Below, in pieces: positions 1 to 11,928 of a DNA stretch of 64,000 nt. The notes under the pieces are model-generated. The model ran no database searches, was not told the origin of the DNA, and saw only the letters and a list, made by a program, of their open reading frames with translations. Position 1 is the stretch's first letter; the number at the start of each line of letters is the position of its first letter. The position numbers and the translations under genes were made by a program. The stretch lies in assembly GCA_947623455.1 (NCBI GenBank), contig OX392536.1, positions 37,081,465 to 37,145,464 on the forward strand, written 5' to 3'. This DNA is from Mimachlamys varia. Lineage: Eukaryota; Mollusca; Bivalvia; Pectinida; Pectinidae.

Positions 1-867
1 TTTAAATGTCCAACAATCCCAGTAGGTGTCGCTCAGTCCCAATACTTATAATTGGTGGGAAAGGACACGTGTGATTAGCCAGTCCCCTCCTGCACTGCTA
101 TCTGGCCTGTAAATGGATCAAATTGCCTACCTTAAACATGTAGTATGTACGGAAAGCAATAAACCGCACCCGGAGAGCACAAGTCAGTCGGCGCTCGGTA
201 ATGAAGCCAATGAGTTTCTGTGATGATATATAATTTGACATATTTCAGAAATCAGCGGTGTGCTCTTCTCGAGGCGGTGTCACCAATGGACAAGTCTTTA
301 GCTAAGAACAGCTAGTTTGCAGACCTGTCTGCTTTTCTGGTATGGCGCAGTTGCTCTTAAATATGGTAAGATTTCGGTGAAGTTGAAGGGGATGGGTTGG
401 TCGTGATAATTTTTTCATTGTTTTCGTTTCGGAAAATGGACATGGTAGCAATAATATCTACTCCTGTGGAGCATACAATGAGTTTTCATGATTGTACTTC
501 AGTAAGTACATGTAAGGGATGCTGCTGACGAAACGTTCAGTTTCTTGTATTGTCTATGATGTGTCGGGAAGACGCAATACGTGTACATGTTTCATAAAAG
601 ATGTTTTTACATTTAAGTTTTATGTTGCCTTTTTGATTTTCGAATCATTATTATCCAGTTTGAAAATGATATTATTTGGAAAAAGAAGAATTGTTTTGAT
701 CATATGACTTTTTGTTCAATTCGTGTGCTGAGGAAAAGATATCCCGCTATATATTTACAATTATTGTTTCGTCTCAATTAAGAAATATGTCTGTTGTATT
801 TGGTACCTTAAGAAAAAAAATTATTAAAATACTAATAAGAGCATACGGCAGCATCAACACAACTTAA
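1..867. other. unannotated intergenic sequence
   Basis: No gene, tandem array or recognised repeat. Short open frames here lack homology that I recognise. Confidence 0.5.
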
Positions 868-869
868 AT

Positions 870-1010
870 CTAAACTCAAAAACGATTAAACTAGGAGCAA
901 AATATGAACTACGGAAATATATACATGCAGGCATGGAGACCCTTGCAAAAATACAAGAGAATAAAACCGGGTGTTCCGAAAGAGTAACCGTCAATGAGAA
1001 CCGTGTTCTA
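870..1010 (-). mobile_element. retroelement family A, copy 1 (3' part only)
   Basis: It begins on the + strand with the antisense family 3'-end block (ACTCAAAAACGATTAAACTA) and continues through the GGAGACCC...ACAAGAGAATAAAACC and GTGTTCCGAAAGAGTAA blocks seen in the other copies. It is then truncated. Family A is described in full at the 42360-42850 copy. Confidence 0.7.
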
Positions 1011-1138
1011 GAGGAGAAGCTGAGGTTACAGCAATGCTAATTTGGTGTCTCGATAAAGAGGCTGTCCGAATTTGCTTCCCGTTGTTTCAGTGCCGTGTGA
1101 AGGACAGACTTTCATGTTATTTTCTTATTGCTTTGATG

Positions 1139-1711
1139 CCAATACGCCGTTTCCGAGATACAAGAACTCTTTTGAAGTGGAGTTAGAAATCGGTGATTTG
1201 ATCAGGTGACCGCGAAAAATTTAGGGCACTTCACAATGGCGGCAATGATGACCGAATGGCAGCTAGATTCGATTCGATTTTTTTTTGATGCTTTAGGTTA
1301 AAAAGGGACCAAACAAAGATACAGGCTCTTAAACTTATTCATGGTGTGTTGTACCTAGATGTGTAACTGTCAGTCGTAAAAGCAACAATCTTGCAAAATA
1401 TAACATTCAGATCGTTTCCAACAGCAAAGAGAAACCCCGATTACGAGCACTGTGGATTGCATTCATATTTCTCAATACAAGATAAATTCAGTAAATCCGT
1501 GATCTCAACTAATATTACTAACACCCCTTTTGTTTTAATTGAAGGTGTGATTCCTCTTTCGACCAAAACACTTTACCTCGCTTGCCGTCATTGAAAACTT
1601 CTATTTAGCCGCCATTTTGTTTTCAAAAGTGCCCTAAATAAAGTCACGTGGTGATGAAAGTCACATGACTAAACCGACAGAAAGGTGTATCCCGGAAATG
1701 GCGTATTGAAG
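1139..1711. mobile_element. foldback / long inverted-repeat element
   Basis: The left arm (1139-1249) carries CCAATACGCCGTTTCCGAGATA, then GGTGAC, TTTAGGGCACTT and ATGGCGGC. The right arm (1608-1711) carries the reverse complements in mirror order: GCCGCCATTTTG, AAGTGCCCTAAAT, GTCACGTGGTGAT and TATCCCGGAAATGGCGTATT. Arms are about 100 bp and diverged. No target duplication could be fixed. Confidence 0.6.
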
Positions 1712-1719
1712 GACGGTGT

Positions 1720-2225
1720 TTGATGTGATGTTTTTGGTTGTTGTTTGCGTCTTGTGAGGAGATTATATGTGGTTTTGAAATTGTTTTGGTGTTTTGTTGA
1801 AGAAGAAGTTATCGATTCAGTTGTTTTAATATGTTGCGGAGTAGGTTGGTTTTTAGGCTGTGTTTTTAGTTCCTTTGGTGGGTTGCAAATGAGAAAGGTA
1901 AAGTGTGTGTTTCTGGTTGCTTTGATATCTTTCAGAGAAGGAGAATTGAATAATTTTCTAGTTGATTTTATGTCTTGAGGATGAGGAAGTTTTGATGTAC
2001 ATTTTTAGTTGTATAGTTGCTTTGATGTATTGTAAAGGAGGGAGTTTGATTATGTTTCCTAGTTGTTTTGGTATCATGTGGAGAAGGACGATTTGATTAA
2101 GTTAGTTTTCAAGTTTTTGGTGTTTTGTGTAGGAGGTTTTTTTGAAGTAGAGTTTTATGTAGATGATTGATGTAGCTTTCTAGTTGTGATAATGTCTTCT
2201 TGGGGAGGGAGATTTGACGAACCTT
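1720..2225. repeat. degenerate GT-rich minisatellite
   Basis: Successive degenerate units share TTTCTAGTTG, TTTTGATGT and GAGGAGGxxGTTTGAT blocks. The G/T-rich bias on this strand is strong, and an open frame at 1745-1978 is a by-product of it. Confidence 0.5.
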
Positions 2226-4894
2226 TTATTACCATGTATCGAAATTAAATTTCTCACTCTTCACAATTTCTCGAGTTTTCTGCTTGCTGTTATACTGCAG
2301 CATGAATGTTGTTTGGTGGTGGTGACGTATCAAAAATTTCAATTCTGGTATACAGGATATGTAATTCGTCAATAAACGGGTTTCATTTGCTCGATAACGT
2401 AGGGACATTGTGAAGTTATACATTATTCAATAAAACTACTACGTATACACAATGATATAGAAAGGAGAATGGAAGATACGTCAGGTTTCATTTGTTAGAT
2501 GTCACTGACAATTATTCAGCGATCACATAACACTCTACAGATAACCTTCTAACAATGTAACAACCACAAATACTTTATCGAACGAGAAATGCAGTGTTTG
2601 AGATCCATTTAACATGATATAAACGTGACTTCCGAAACTGAAAAGAATAGATGAAATTCATATTGTTTCGTTACTCACTTAACAGATTATTCGGGTAACA
2701 ACAAATGTAGGGAGGGGGTTTTGGGAGGGGTAATATTCATATGAATAGCAGTTCCGATCGGGTACAATGGTTATAAAGAACTGGGTATTCGGCGGTGCTG
2801 TCCTATTGAAACTCCATTAGTCGATTACAAGTAACCTTTGTGTCGATTGTGAAATACTTCCAATCATTGTAAACATAAGGCTGCTGTACCCGTTCTGGTT
2901 AAATTTTCACAATGTTTCTCAATGCTGTTTTTGAGATATGACAATGGTTATCATAAAATATGCTGCTGCTTACCTGAAAAGCATGGTGATGACGTAGCTT
3001 TCCTCAGAACTGATCACGGTGAGCATCATCGAGGACTTCTGAAGAGTCTAAATCTTTTATGAAAAAATTGAAGGAATACCACTCTATTAATATTTGTCAT
3101 CTGAGTGATTCGTCTTAAGGTGGATTGTGAAGTGCAAAATAGACATACATTTGAAGTAAAATAATACCTGAATCACGTTGCACTGTTTATCAACGTTACC
3201 GGTGTTTAGAACTGACATTTAATTTGAAGTTCTATGCATTGATCATGACGTATACATTATAATGGCCGCCTTTGTTTGAGCCTCGATTATAATTTATTAT
3301 ATCACATCATCCCGCGAACATCAACAGGTAGTGGTTGACAACCGGATAATGATGTTAAATCGATGACCTGTCAATCAATAGATGTATAAGGTTCAAAATA
3401 TTATTAATGATTCGACATCCCACATGGTCATAATAAACAACAAGAAAACGTTTGACCATTTGGCAGGTAGAGCCCTACGTCACCTCGATCGATTTGACAT
3501 CATTACAAGGAGCGGTCATACAAGTGTTGACCATATTATTACATTTGTTCGATTGACCATCTGGTGCAAATGTACGGTTGTCGAATGAACCTCTCTTGGT
3601 AACCGGTGCTGGAATTGTTGTGATATTTATGCTTTTCCTTTCTATCAAATTAAATATAATCTGATTTCTTTCCCATCCCTGACTCGTGCTGGTTCCGTGA
3701 AAAAATTCGCTTGTCGTATCCCATTCCGTAATCGCAATAGGTATTAAATCTGGTATCCTCCTAGGGGTATTGGGGATTTGGGAGGGGCGGTCTTCTGTGT
3801 CTGTAACAGAGAGAAAGTTTGAGGAACCAACATTCACCTCCTATTAACATAGCAACACTTGGATTTTTTTTATTTTCTTTATTTGTTTTCTTATTTATTT
3901 TTTCATATATCGGATGGTGTCTTCTTGGCACTCGTCCTAATAAAACACTGGCTGTTACGAAGGTGTACCATTTCAAACAAATAAATTAAACAATCCATGT
4001 CTCAAAACAAGCTTTTCTCCTTTACATGCACTTCAACAATATCAAATCCACCGAATCTGTGTCTTTGATTTAGGATAATCAGCGTTTATACATTTCACAT
4101 AGATGTTCGTATATAATGAAAGTGATGACACATTAAAACCAATCCTCAAAGCGGGAGTTCACTTTTTTTTATTAACATTTTCGAAATCAATCGAAGATAT
4201 TCCAATATAGTATACAAACACACGCTGCCTATTTATATATATTATATCATGCATAAACGCAGTTACTGAGTTTAATCTGTGTCTACTAGTCCACGGTACC
4301 TTTAAGTCGACATGACCCAATAATCTTTTGATTTGTAAATGCATGTTTAGGCGTGTGCGTACTGAATTATCACGTACATGTAGCGGCGATCATTAAATTC
4401 ATCAACAAATCTCGTCCAGGCGATTTTGACAAAGATGTGTATGTCGACACGATAACATTTGTAAAAGCGTTTCCCTTCATCGACAACAAATCACTTGTTA
4501 AATTAGTTTTGCATTTTGGTAGAGAAAAATGCAGAGTATATGTTTCACTTGGAGAATTCTCAATAGTTATTCCTGTTTATCTAGGAAAAGTGTTGTTGCA
4601 TCCCGAAAGATCAAATATTGCCTCTCCTGGTTACTTTGATGACCTGGCTAGCAATAATGATTATAACGAAACAATGATTATTCAAAGGTTGGAAAATACA
4701 TGTCAATGCATATTTTGCCCTCAGAGTTATACAATGTATAAAAATATCTCTCTTTTTCACTGGAATAATACCACATACTTCTCTGCATTTCAATAACGTT
4801 TCCGCTTTTATGTAACCGTTTCCCATAAGCTTTACCTCCTTACATGTAGCTGTAGACTATGTTCCTTCAAAATAGTTAAGACTCATGCTGTCCC
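2226..4894. other. intergenic sequence with orphan open frames only
   Basis: The longest frame is 4353-4796 (+, 147 codons, but opening on GTG after a TTTAG). It has no motif that I recognise, no promoter and no splice context that decides it. A 120-codon minus-strand frame at 3475-3837 also opens on GTG. Neither is called as a gene. Confidence 0.45.
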
Positions 4895-5345
4895 GTTCAT
4901 CACAGAAGAAAAAACAGAGAATAACAAAGCGCCAAAATAACAATAATCCGAACTTGAAATAGATTAAACTAGAGGCAAAACATGAACAAAGGAAAAATTT
5001 ACATGGGGATCCTCGTAAAAGTACAAGAGAAAAAGACCAGGAGCTCTAGAAGAGAAGCAAACATCAATCTTCAAAAATGAGAACCGAGTCATCAGTGTCA
5101 ATTACAACAAATAAGCACACTAATAAGTAAACTCAAAAACGTCCATCTTCATACATGTATCACAAATATATGTAGAGTAGTTTTCGAGGGGATCAATATG
5201 GCGACCATAAAACTTGTTTATAGTCTTCATCAACTTGCATGTCACGAATCCCTATACATAAGTTTGTTCCCCATATGATGGAGAAGCAGGGATGTCACTA
5301 TCAAGAAAGGGACAGTTTGCGATAGGAAAAATCGAAATAGTCACG
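4895..5345 (-). mobile_element. retroelement family A, copy 2
   Basis: Starts with the antisense 3' end (AGAGAATAACAAAGCGCC) and runs through the GTCCATCTTCATAC and ATGGCGACCATAAAACTTG blocks to ATCAAGAAAGGGACAGTTTG. The coding sense is minus. Several indels and stops show it is dead. Confidence 0.85.
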
Positions 5346-5525
5346 TTTAGTATTAATAAGGCATATTAATAATATGATCATGGAAGTAATAGCGACAGTA
5401 CGGACAAAGAAATTGTCAAATTTTCAAGGCTATCCGCCCCTTTATCAAGACACATAAAATACACGTTACCTCACATAAACAGAGTATACATAAAACATGA
5501 AAAAAAATGTTTAAAGGCATAAAAT

Positions 5526-5552
5526 ACCTTCGGCTGATCGGACGCCGAAGGT
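5526..5552. repeat. small perfect hairpin
   Basis: ACCTTCGGC and GCCGAAGGT form a 9-bp stem around a 9-nt loop. No function is inferred. Confidence 0.5.
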
Positions 5553-5810
5553 CCCACCAAATCAGCAAAACACATTCTAAGGCATATTAATTAGATATTC
5601 ATTTTGACAAACAAACTAACAGCACATTCGAGTGACGCAGATTGATCCCAACTTTTGGCAAATCCTCAAACTTTTCTCTACGTACGTGATTCAATCCGCG
5701 TTCAATGTACGTAATGCGTATCAGACTCCGTTCCCCAATATATGTACATTTACATGTTTTTAGGTAATAGTACTTCTTTGAACGGAGTGAGGAACATTCA
5801 TGTTCATAAA

Positions 5811-5824
5811 GTTGCCATAGCAAC
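5811..5824. promoter_or_regulatory. RFX X-box-like palindrome
   Basis: GTTGCCATAGCAAC matches the symmetric RFX-factor X-box consensus (GTTGCCATGGCAAC) at 13 of 14 positions. No nearby gene uses it and chance or repeat origin is possible. Confidence 0.3.
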
Positions 5825-6637
5825 ATTAGGTAATGGCTCCCAATAGGACCTTTAAAACACGAAACGGCTGAACTCGTGTCAACCACTGTTTAACAATACC
5901 GCTATTCTCAAGCGAGGTCTCTCGGTGGTCATCTCTATATCGGCAGTAAGTCAACTTTGAATAAATACTTTAAAGATATACTCACGGTGGTATTTGACAA
6001 TATTCTACCAACGAAACTCATGAGAGTGTTGCAATTGTTTTTAGTATCAAAAGAGTTCTATAGATTTACAGGAATATTTCCCGTTAAATATACCATAGGT
6101 ATCAGAGTCCTAGTAGCGATACTCGAATAATGATTCGCCAAACAGTTTTGTACGTACTGTACTTAAACATATTATTTTTATTTTCAATATCATGTCTGGA
6201 TGTAAAAATGAAAGCGAAACCTAAAACATAATGCTTTAAGTTCTCTTTTTTCTCTTTCAAAATGTTTTTATTCTTCTTTTGATACACAGTTTATAATTTA
6301 GTGACAAAGATACATAGAAATCTTCTACCTGTCAAAGTAAATTGAAAAGCACAATAAAAACTTACTGCATTAAAGAATACCATAGGTTATATACATGTAT
6401 ATACATTGGATCAAATTTCAAAATAAGTTTAACTTATGCCTGGGGCATTTCGAACGAAAAAAAAACTTATTGATTAGAAATGTTCAACATGGCCTAACCT
6501 ATATACTTTGTAAATATAATCCAATGTACTCCATATAGTCTTACAAGTGTTTTTGTCTAGGCCAACAAGCTACACAGCATGTACTACTATTATGTTGTGA
6601 ACTTCAACAACTAAGTACATACATAAAAATGTATAAC
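5825..6637. other. AT-rich intergenic sequence
   Basis: No gene or recognised repeat seen. Confidence 0.5.
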
Positions 6638-6780
6638 GATTGTACCTCATTTTGACTGCGTATACGGTAGTATGCCCGCAGTTGGCAACGAACATATTAT
6701 TTTAACGCGCACCATAGTGAATATGAGCGTTGCCAACTGCGGGCATACTACCGTATACGCAGTCAAAATGTGGTACAATC
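6638..6780. repeat. near-perfect 53-bp inverted repeat (hairpin)
   Basis: The arms 6649-6690 and 6728-6769 are perfect reverse complements over 42 bp (starting ATTTTGACTGCGTATACG). The complementarity extends outward to 6638 and 6780 with one mismatch. The loop is 37 nt. It is probably a young foldback or MITE remnant. A related CACTGCGTATACGATA occurs at about 7327. Confidence 0.9.
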
Positions 6781-9219
6781 CTTATATTTACACCATTATT
6801 AATTTTCAAGTGCTATACGAAGAAAAAAACATTCAAAGCTGGTTGCTAAGATGGTAACTACGATAGCCGTGGTTGCTAAGATAATATAGTCCCATTGAAT
6901 TTCATCAATATATGTGAAGATTTAGAAAATACACTGTGAACAACACAATTTTTCTTCATAACACCATATGTAAATTTGGTATTAAATTACATTTGTAGCA
7001 AGTCGAATTTATTTCTTTATTTATAACGGTCGTTATGTACACGCATTGACACAATGATCTGGTTGTAACGCGGTCCGACGTCAGACGTCACAACTGCAGG
7101 GCGCCGCCATGTTTGCGTTACCGTCAAATAATTTCGAATGCGCATCATTTGGAATCAAAAGATTGCTAGAAACTATTTATTGATTAATCAAAAGAAATTG
7201 ATTCCATATATGTTCCTTGTTTCAAAATCTTGAAGGAACCAAACAATGGCCGACAGCGAATACTTCTTTTTCTGAAGGGTGAACGACGCCATATTTGAAC
7301 GAATATCAATCCGCCGAGCCTTTTTTCACTGCGTATACGATAATATATTCGCAATCAGAGTTTACTAAGCACAAGAAAGGAGAGGTGTAAATATAATTGT
7401 ATACGTGTCTGAAAAACAGGCAAAGCAAATCTTAATTGTAAATATTCGTACATATTATATTCAAGGAAAATTTACATTTTATACAAAAAGAGACAACCCC
7501 TTTCACTCATACTCGTTTAGTTGCTGCCATATGTACTCTCCGGAAGAATTATGATTGATAACTGAAAATGTGGTATACAAACTTGATGGATACCAAATCT
7601 ACAAGTCAATAAGATCACTTAAATGCATCAATGTCTTGCAGAGTTTTGTAAAGTCAAACAGTTTTTATTTATGTAGTCATCTACTCTAAACTAGTAGTCA
7701 AATTCCTTCTTAAAGCAGGTGATAGAAGGCCGTCTGTGATTGAGTTGTCTATATATATGAAGCTTTGCTTAAAATTATTAACATGTTCATGTTTTTGATT
7801 TTGTGGTGAAGTAAACATAGAATAACACTCACATTGGTTAATTGTAGAACTAAACTAGTCTGAGTTTCTATCCACATTCTTAAATCTTCCCACAAGTTAC
7901 AGACTTGGACGTTTCCTAAATAAGTGAATAATTGCCTCAACATTTCTATTCCAGGAAGAACAGAGTGGGGAGTTTTCTTAATCTTAATCCTACAAAGATA
8001 TTTATCTGTAGCTAGTATCCTGTGTACAACCCTATACTGAAACCACCGGAGTTTGGGGTAGGATGTTGTTTTACAACAAATGTATTATTTTTTCCAAACA
8101 ATTGCTTTAAGTTCACTTGATGGATATACATTTTACACAAACTAATTTCCGTATTACTTGTGAAATTTATACAGTAATATTCGTTCTCTTGATAACATAC
8201 TGTGTCTACTGATACAGTGTACCTCATAAGTATGTGACGTGAATTGATCCTGTTCACCTGTACAGTATTTACGGCACATCGCTGGATATTGTGTAATAAA
8301 TCACAGATTATCGATAATGATTTAAGGGTAAAATATGCAATTAAAACAATCTTGATAAATAATAAAATGTGCATTATTTTAATTCAATCGTAAATTGTAT
8401 AGCGTACATTATCTTCATTCACTAGCTACAAGCGATTTTGTATCCCAATGATTTGTTTGCAATATATCATAGAAGTTATCTCCATTCACAATAATAATAT
8501 GATTTTTGATACTTTTCCATTTTTATAATCCATTCAGTAATAGAATCTTCCCAAGCTGTATATTGGATTCTCCGTATGTATTGGTAAAATATTTTTGTTT
8601 TCTTTTTCTTATTCACCTGTGAGAATATATACTAGTGTTTATTGTTATTCAGTATCGAATACGTTTTTTTTCTCATTGTTCTAGTTAAGTATTCTTTTGT
8701 TATGTTTTGACTTATTCAGTAATACACAATGTGAAAACTGAAACAATGCATATGCTTATAGACATGAAAAACGTGGATGTCTTCACGAAAGAAGGATACT
8801 ATCTCTTAATCATATTGAAACAATAACTACAAACCTAAAACATCCATTTACCGTAATCATCTGTTTGGTTCTCATTTTGTGTTCCTTTTAGAATCGATTT
8901 GATGTGTGGCATTATTATTAGCCAATATACATTATGTATGTCAAATATATCTGCTTATCAGGGCAATTTGCTATTCAGTTCATTGTTTTCCATTTCAAAT
9001 GATTTCCCCTGGCGAATGTTCGTTCAAAGTGGGATAGGAATTAGGAGTTATGTCCCTTTGTGGGTATTCTTTTGTGTATTTTCCAAAACTTTTCATTATT
9101 CACTGGTTATTAGTGGAAAAGAACTTGTCTGTTCCCTCCAATTATTTTAATATTGCTTTATAGAATAAAACCTGCTCAACCGTCGTATGTTTTTGATTCT
9201 TATCATATAAAAAACATTT
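6781..9219. other. AT-rich intergenic sequence
   Basis: Holds a short pair of GGTTGCTAAGAT repeats (6839-6885), similar to GGTTGCTATGAT repeats at 15200-15245 and 32395. I see no supported gene; the 8012-8374 minus frame is unrecognised. Confidence 0.45.
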
Positions 9220-10265
9220 TAATGTAAGATATAAGATTCAGGATACAAGAAAAACATTCAAGGAACATGATACAAGATATAAGATACAAAGTACATGATA
9301 TAAGATATAAGATACAGGACACAAAAAAAAGATACATGATACAGTGTATGAGATAAAAGATACAGGATACAAGATATAAGATATATTATACAAGATACAG
9401 TAAAATAAAAACATTCAAGAAACAGGATACAAGATAAAAGATACAAGGTACATGATCCAAGGAAAAAAAACTTCAAGATACAATGTACATGATACAAGAT
9501 ATAAGATACAAACTACATGATATAAGATATATTATAAGATACAGGATTTACTTAAAAAAATACATGATATAAGATAAAAGATACAGGATACAAGAAAAAC
9601 ACATTCAAGATACAGGATACAAGATATAAGATATATTATACAGGATACAGTGTAAAAAAACATTCAAGAAACAGGACGCACGATAAAAGATACAAGATAA
9701 AGGATATCAGATATAAGATACAGAATACAAGATATATGAGACAGGATACAATTAAAAACAAACAAAATATATGATACAAGAAAAAAAAATAAAGATACAG
9801 GATACAAAAAGAAAAGTTTCAAGATGCAGGTTACAAGATATCAAATGCAGGATACAAGATATAAAATACAAGGTACATGATTTAAGATACAACATACAGC
9901 ACATAATATAAAAAAATATTCAAGTTACAGGATACCAGATAAAAGATACAAGGTACATGATACAATATATAAGATAAAGGATACAAGATAAAAAGAATCA
10001 AGGTAAGGATACCAGATATAAGATACATAAATCAAGTAAAACATTAAAGATACAAGATGCAATATTAAAGATACAGAATTTAAGTACAGGATATAAGAAA
10101 CAAGAAACAGGATTCACGACACAGATTATCATATATAAGATACAAGATACAGGGTAGAGGATACTGGATACACGATACAATATACTAGATACAAGATACA
10201 ACATACAGCATACACGGAAAAATACATATACAATACGAAGGATATATACATGTACAAGATAAGAG
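9220..10265. repeat. purine-rich heptamer tandem array (GATACAA/GATATAA/GATACAG)
   Basis: About 1 kb of imperfect 7-bp units (GATACAA, GATATAA, GATACAG, GATAAAA), often with AAAAA insertions. The + strand is nearly all A, G and T with few C. Open frames on the minus strand (LYLVSCILYLVS-like) arise because three 7-bp units make seven codons; they are not genes. The array ends about 0.9 kb before the neuropeptide promoter. Confidence 0.9.
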
Positions 10266-10980
10266 ATGCAAACAAATGGAAACAGGTTGAACCAAATGAC
10301 AATGTTACCAAATTGTTGTATGGTGGTATTTTATCATTATTTATCTTTTTTTATGAAGTAACTGAAAAACCTTTGTTCTTTTATTCAACATTATCACTCA
10401 AACAGAAAATAAGTACATGTACTATGTTTTATAATCAATTTCACTCATCTTAAGAAATGAAATTGATCTTTATTCTACGTTTTTTTTTTTTTGGTAATGT
10501 AAGTCTAACGAAAATGCTGTTAAAGGTTTTTTTCCTTTCCCAAATTTTCGCAAAATGCCTATTACGAACTCTCCGAGAGAACCATTTTTCGTGGTTTTTC
10601 AGATTTAGTAAACTTCACGAGAATGCTATGTTGAGAAGAATGAAAATAAACAAATAAAAATGAGATAAAACAAAAATGAAAAACATAGTACCCAAGGTTC
10701 ATCAGTTAAATGTCCAAATACAGTATAAGACATCTGTAGAGACTGTTTTACACAGCGTTAGTATAGTATAATTAGGACCAGCCGTACAGAATGTATCCTA
10801 ATTCGATCATTGTGATGTGTGGCTGTGTAGCAGTAGTGATTTGTTTTAATGACCACGGCGAACAATGGTGGCAACACCCAATATACCGATACGTCATAGC
10901 CCAGGCATTGTGGGTGTATGGTCTGCGCTGATAGCTACTTGTAGAGCGGTCGAATCCGCCTTCTGTTCCACACTCATCAA
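10266..10980. other. distal upstream region of the neuropeptide gene
   Basis: AT-rich, with a T12-like run near 10480. No coding feature. Confidence 0.4.
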
Positions 10981-11144
10981 GTGAAAGTCTCACTGATTGG
11001 TTACGCGTGTGTCTTATATGACAACTCATTTGATTGGCCTGAGAAATTAGATTCATCTAATCAAAACATCTGAAGTTGTCGTCTGCCTTTTACTACACTT
11101 TGTTATATGAATGATGTATCAGCCTACTACGCGAATGTGCGTGC

Positions 11145-11153
11145 TATATAAGG
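11145..11153 (+). promoter_or_regulatory. TATA box of the neuropeptide gene
   Basis: TATATAAGG lies 27 bp upstream of the A of an initiator-like TCAGT (11170-11174), the canonical TATA-to-start spacing. The region just downstream is GC-rich (GCGCGGG). The start codon at 11245 would give a 5' UTR of about 73 nt. Two inverted CCAAT boxes (ATTGG at 10996-11000 and 11033-11037) and a half-CRE-like TACGTCAT (about 10890) lie further upstream. Spacing and motif are read directly from the sequence; function is inferred. Confidence 0.75.
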
Positions 11154-11169
11154 CGCGGGAAACCCAGCT

Positions 11170-11174
11170 TCAGT
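11170..11174 (+). promoter_or_regulatory. initiator (predicted transcription start near 11172)
   Basis: TCAGT matches the metazoan initiator core and sits at the expected distance from the TATA box. The same bases also form a splice-donor-like CA|GTAAGTG, so an upstream 5'-UTR exon ending here cannot be excluded. The TATA box favours a start site. Confidence 0.5.
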
Positions 11175-11244
11175 AAGTGCCACACGGAACGGGTTAGAAC
11201 AGGCAATATTTAGCTGAAAGTGAAACGACTCGGGGGAGAACATC

Positions 11245-11847
11245 ATGGATTCTTTAACAGTAGGAATTCTAAGCTTTATTTTAACATTCAATGTGTTATC
11301 TGCATCCAGTGATACGGACATTATGGATAAGCGAAGACCTGGATGGGGAAAGCGAGATGGTCAGTCGGATGAGTCAACGATTGAAGAGTTCGGCGAACCG
11401 GACAAGCGTAGACCCGGATGGGGCAAACGAGATTCCACAGACTTCTTAGGTAATTCTCTCGATAAACGTCGCCCTGGATGGGGCAAACGCAGTGATATTT
11501 TGGACAGAATTTCGATGTTGAAAAGGAGACCCGGTTGGGGAAAAAGAACCGTATCGGACTTTTCTGATTTAGATAAAAGAAGGCCTGGATGGGGCAAGAG
11601 GGATTCCGAAGGACTCGACATGGAAATAAGGGCACCAGGATGGGGGAAAAGGAACTCCATTGATGACGGAGAATTTTCTCTATACGACAAAAGACGACCC
11701 GGATGGGGCAAGCGTTCCGACAATATAGAGGTAGAAACACGAAGACCCGGATGGGGAAAACGAGCACCCGGATGGGGAAAAAGGTCCATGGATGTTTGTC
11801 TGTCTATGAAGGAAAAAGCCGAATATTTAATAAACTCAGCTATTGAG
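11245..11847 (+). CDS. APGWamide/RPGWamide neuropeptide precursor, exon 1 coding part
   Basis: This encodes a secreted prohormone that is cleaved and amidated into W-amide tetrapeptides; in molluscs these act in neural control of reproduction and muscle. The ATG has a good context (A at -3, G at +4), and an in-frame TGA at 11221 fixes it as the first possible start. Residues 1-20 form a signal peptide (hydrophobic VGILSFILTF, then SA|SS). RPGW occurs at residues 31, 56, 76, 95, 112, 151 and 167, and APGW at 130 and 174. All nine are followed by GKR, which supplies the amide donor glycine and a dibasic cleavage site. Spacers are acidic. Codons for the repeated unit differ between copies while the residues do not, which indicates selection on protein. 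The tail (residues 181-201) has one cysteine (C185) and a predicted helix. The exon ends in phase 0 at GAG|GTAAGT. Unspliced, the frame would run on to a stop ending at 11928, adding lower-complexity sequence. Confidence 0.95.
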
Positions 11848-11928
11848 GTAAGTGACACTTTTTCTTGCAGTATTTTTTGTATTCACAATGTATCTGAGAA
11901 AATCCAAAATCTGAAACATAGTCACTAG

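Noticed and set aside
3475..3837. 120-codon minus-strand frame
   Set aside because: Opens on GTG and has no domain that I recognise.
4353..4796. 147-codon open frame as a gene
   Set aside because: Opens on GTG, no recognisable motif, signal peptide or splice context, and AT-rich sequence gives such frames by chance.
9258..10311. Hydrophobic minus-strand frames (LYLVSCILY repeats)
   Set aside because: By-products of the heptamer array.
11321..11858. Two minus-strand open frames (148 and 165 codons) over the neuropeptide exon
   Set aside because: They are antisense shadows of the repeated RRPGWGKR codons (FPHPGL/CPIRV patterns) with no features of their own.
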